Made by a program: the position numbers and the translations under genes. Shown one piece after another: positions 58,725 through 59,848 of a stretch of DNA of 59,848 bases. The DNA is from JBOFFC01 sp051648405 (lineage in GTDB: Bacteria > Planctomycetota > Planctomycetia > Pirellulales > Lacipirellulaceae). Within the stretch, counting starts at the first letter, position 1; every line of letters begins with the position of its first letter. The notes under the pieces were generated by a model that had not been told where the DNA came from, searched no databases, and saw only the letters and a list, made by a program, of their open reading frames with translations. The stretch covers positions 1 to 59,848 of the forward strand of contig JBOFFC010000048.1 in assembly GCA_051648405.1 (NCBI GenBank). Direction: 5' to 3'.

Positions 58725-59813
58725 ATGGCGTTACTGATCCTGCGGGTAGTGTTCGTGCTCGTTGCGGCGGGGCTAGGGATGCAGCTCGCCACCTCCGAAG
58801 ACCTCCCGCGCGAGCCCACGTACCTGCCGGCACTGACGTTTGCCGGGGTGATGGCCGTCGCGCTCGCCGCGCTGGCGATCGACCTGTCGATCCGCCGCAA
58901 GCGGATCGACGTGATCTCCGCGGTCTATTTCGGCGTTACGATCGGCCTGTTCCTGACCTACGTCGCGATCCTGGCGCTCACGCCCGTGCTGCCGGCTGCC
59001 AACCAGCCCGTCAACATGATCGTGATGACGTACCTGCCGCTGGTCCTGGGGATGTCGCTGTGCTACGCGTGCGTGAGCGTGCTCTTGCAAACGAAGGACG
59101 ACTTCCGCTTCGTCATCCCGTACGTCGAGTTCCAGCGCAAGACCAAGGGGACCAAGCCGCTGGTGCTCGACACGAGCGTGGTGATCGAGGGCCGGATCGC
59201 GGACGTTGTGGAGACGCGGGTCCTCGACACGCAGCTCGTGATGCCGCAGTTCGTGATCGCCGAGTTGCAGCACATCGCCGACTCGAGCGACAAGCTCCGG
59301 CGCAACCGCGGCCGGCGCGGCCTCGACATCCTCAACCGCCTGCGGAGCGACAAGCTGGTCGACCTTGTGATCTTCGACCGCGACCTCCCCGAGTTCCAAG
59401 ACCAGCCGGTCGATCAGAAGCTCGTGCTGCTCGCCAAGCACCTCGACGGCAAGATCGTGACGAGCGACTACAACCTGAACAAGGTCGCGCGCGTCCAAAA
59501 CGTTCCCGTGCTGAACCTCCACGACCTGGCGAACGCGCTCAAGCCGACTTTCCTCCCCGGCGAGGGGGTCGAGGTCCGCGTCATCAAGCCGGGCGAAGAG
59601 TCGCACCAGGGGGTGGGGTACCTCGAAGACGGCACGATGGTCGTGATCGAGAACGGCCGCGAGCACATCGGCGAGCAGGTCGCTGCGCAGGTCACCAGCG
59701 TCCTGCAGACCTCCGCCGGCCGGATGGTCTTCGCGCGCTTCGAGCGTTCGATCTCGCGCGTCGCCCCGTCGCCCAAGCGCGATACGCCCCCCGACCAGGC
59801 CGACTCGGCCTAG
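58725..59813 (+). CDS. PIN-TRAM domain membrane protein (YacL-like)
   Basis: A 362-residue protein with four membrane helices (residues about 1-115; LLILRVVFVLVAAGLGMQL and on), a PIN nuclease domain beginning LVLDTSVVIEGRI, with the later acidic residues in IVTSDYNLNKVA and FDRDLPEF, and a TRAM RNA-binding domain (VEVRVIKPGEESHQGVGYLE, then HIGEQVAAQVTSVLQTSAGR). This is the YacL/YlaK layout. It would cleave or sense RNA at the membrane. The start is the ATG 58725; 219 bases of open frame upstream lack membrane-protein sequence. The sequence ends 35 bases later with no further feature. Confidence 0.92.
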   Translation: MALLILRVVFVLVAAGLGMQLATSEDLPREPTYLPALTFAGVMAVALAALAIDLSIRRKRIDVISAVYFGVTIGLFLTYVAILALTPVLPAANQPVNMIVMTYLPLVLGMSLCYACVSVLLQTKDDFRFVIPYVEFQRKTKGTKPLVLDTSVVIEGRIADVVETRVLDTQLVMPQFVIAELQHIADSSDKLRRNRGRRGLDILNRLRSDKLVDLVIFDRDLPEFQDQPVDQKLVLLAKHLDGKIVTSDYNLNKVARVQNVPVLNLHDLANALKPTFLPGEGVEVRVIKPGEESHQGVGYLEDGTMVVIENGREHIGEQVAAQVTSVLQTSAGRMVFARFERSISRVAPSPKRDTPPDQADSA

Positions 59814-59848
59814 ATCGCGCCAAGATAGCGCGATGCGCCGTCACCGAG

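Overview
This is a high-GC chromosomal segment, dense with single-copy genes, from a member of the Planctomycetota, most likely order Pirellulales. The lineage call rests on family content rather than a marker search. The window holds a pilin-like DUF1559 protein, DUF1080 proteins alone and fused to ThuA, a Tat-exported Gfo/Idh/MocA oxidoreductase, an NfeD/flotillin cluster, an exosortase with an EpsI-type partner, a GYF_2 protein and many planctomycete-type proteins of unknown function. Long antisense ORFs are everywhere and are GC-skew shadows.

Layout. 0-3.2 kb: a GntR(YtrA)-ABC ATPase-permease operon with a clear operator/promoter. 3.2-7 kb: an aminotransferase-nucleotidyltransferase-Fe-ADH operon and a ParDE toxin-antitoxin pair. 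7-11.1 kb: a double-parvulin prolyl isomerase, ilvC and ilvN. 11.3-18.7 kb: Gfo/Idh, DUF1080, the conserved rpsB-tsf-pyrH-frr block and a DUF1080-ThuA fusion. 18.8-23.4 kb: a MATE exporter, an AAA/DUF4143 ATPase enclosed by two near-identical perfect palindromes, and a prenyltransferase-fold protein. 23.6-30.3 kb: two NfeD-type proteins, a FloA-type flotillin, a tail protein, an FmdB zinc ribbon, a coiled-coil protein and a 52-residue membrane protein. Then come tRNA-Leu(GAG) and a DUF1559 protein.

32-40 kb: an envelope/exopolysaccharide locus with an EpsI-like protein, a Pro-rich secreted protein, a Wza-type export lipoprotein, an exosortase and a Wzc-type chain-length/kinase protein whose Walker A lysine is an arginine. 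40-48.8 kb: a PI-PLC-like secreted protein, DUF2237, a DUF433 pseudogene, a Uma2 nuclease, metG, a thioredoxin-trypsin fusion, a degenerate GGDEF protein, RidA and HisI. 49-59.8 kb: a short GT2 protein, an HTH protein, an inositol monophosphatase family protein, a candidate small RNA with its own promoter and terminator, several unknowns, a ClpP-like protein, a HIT protein, a dGTPase and a PIN-TRAM membrane protein.

The most unusual items are three. The first is the single-gene AAA/DUF4143 cassette with terminal palindromes (20401-21680). The second is the structured intergenic transcript at about 51847-51993. The third is a set of dispersed intergenic repeats that repeatedly sit on or next to stop codons and appear to have rewritten the C-termini of at least two proteins. 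No CRISPR array, integrase, IS transposase or rRNA was seen.
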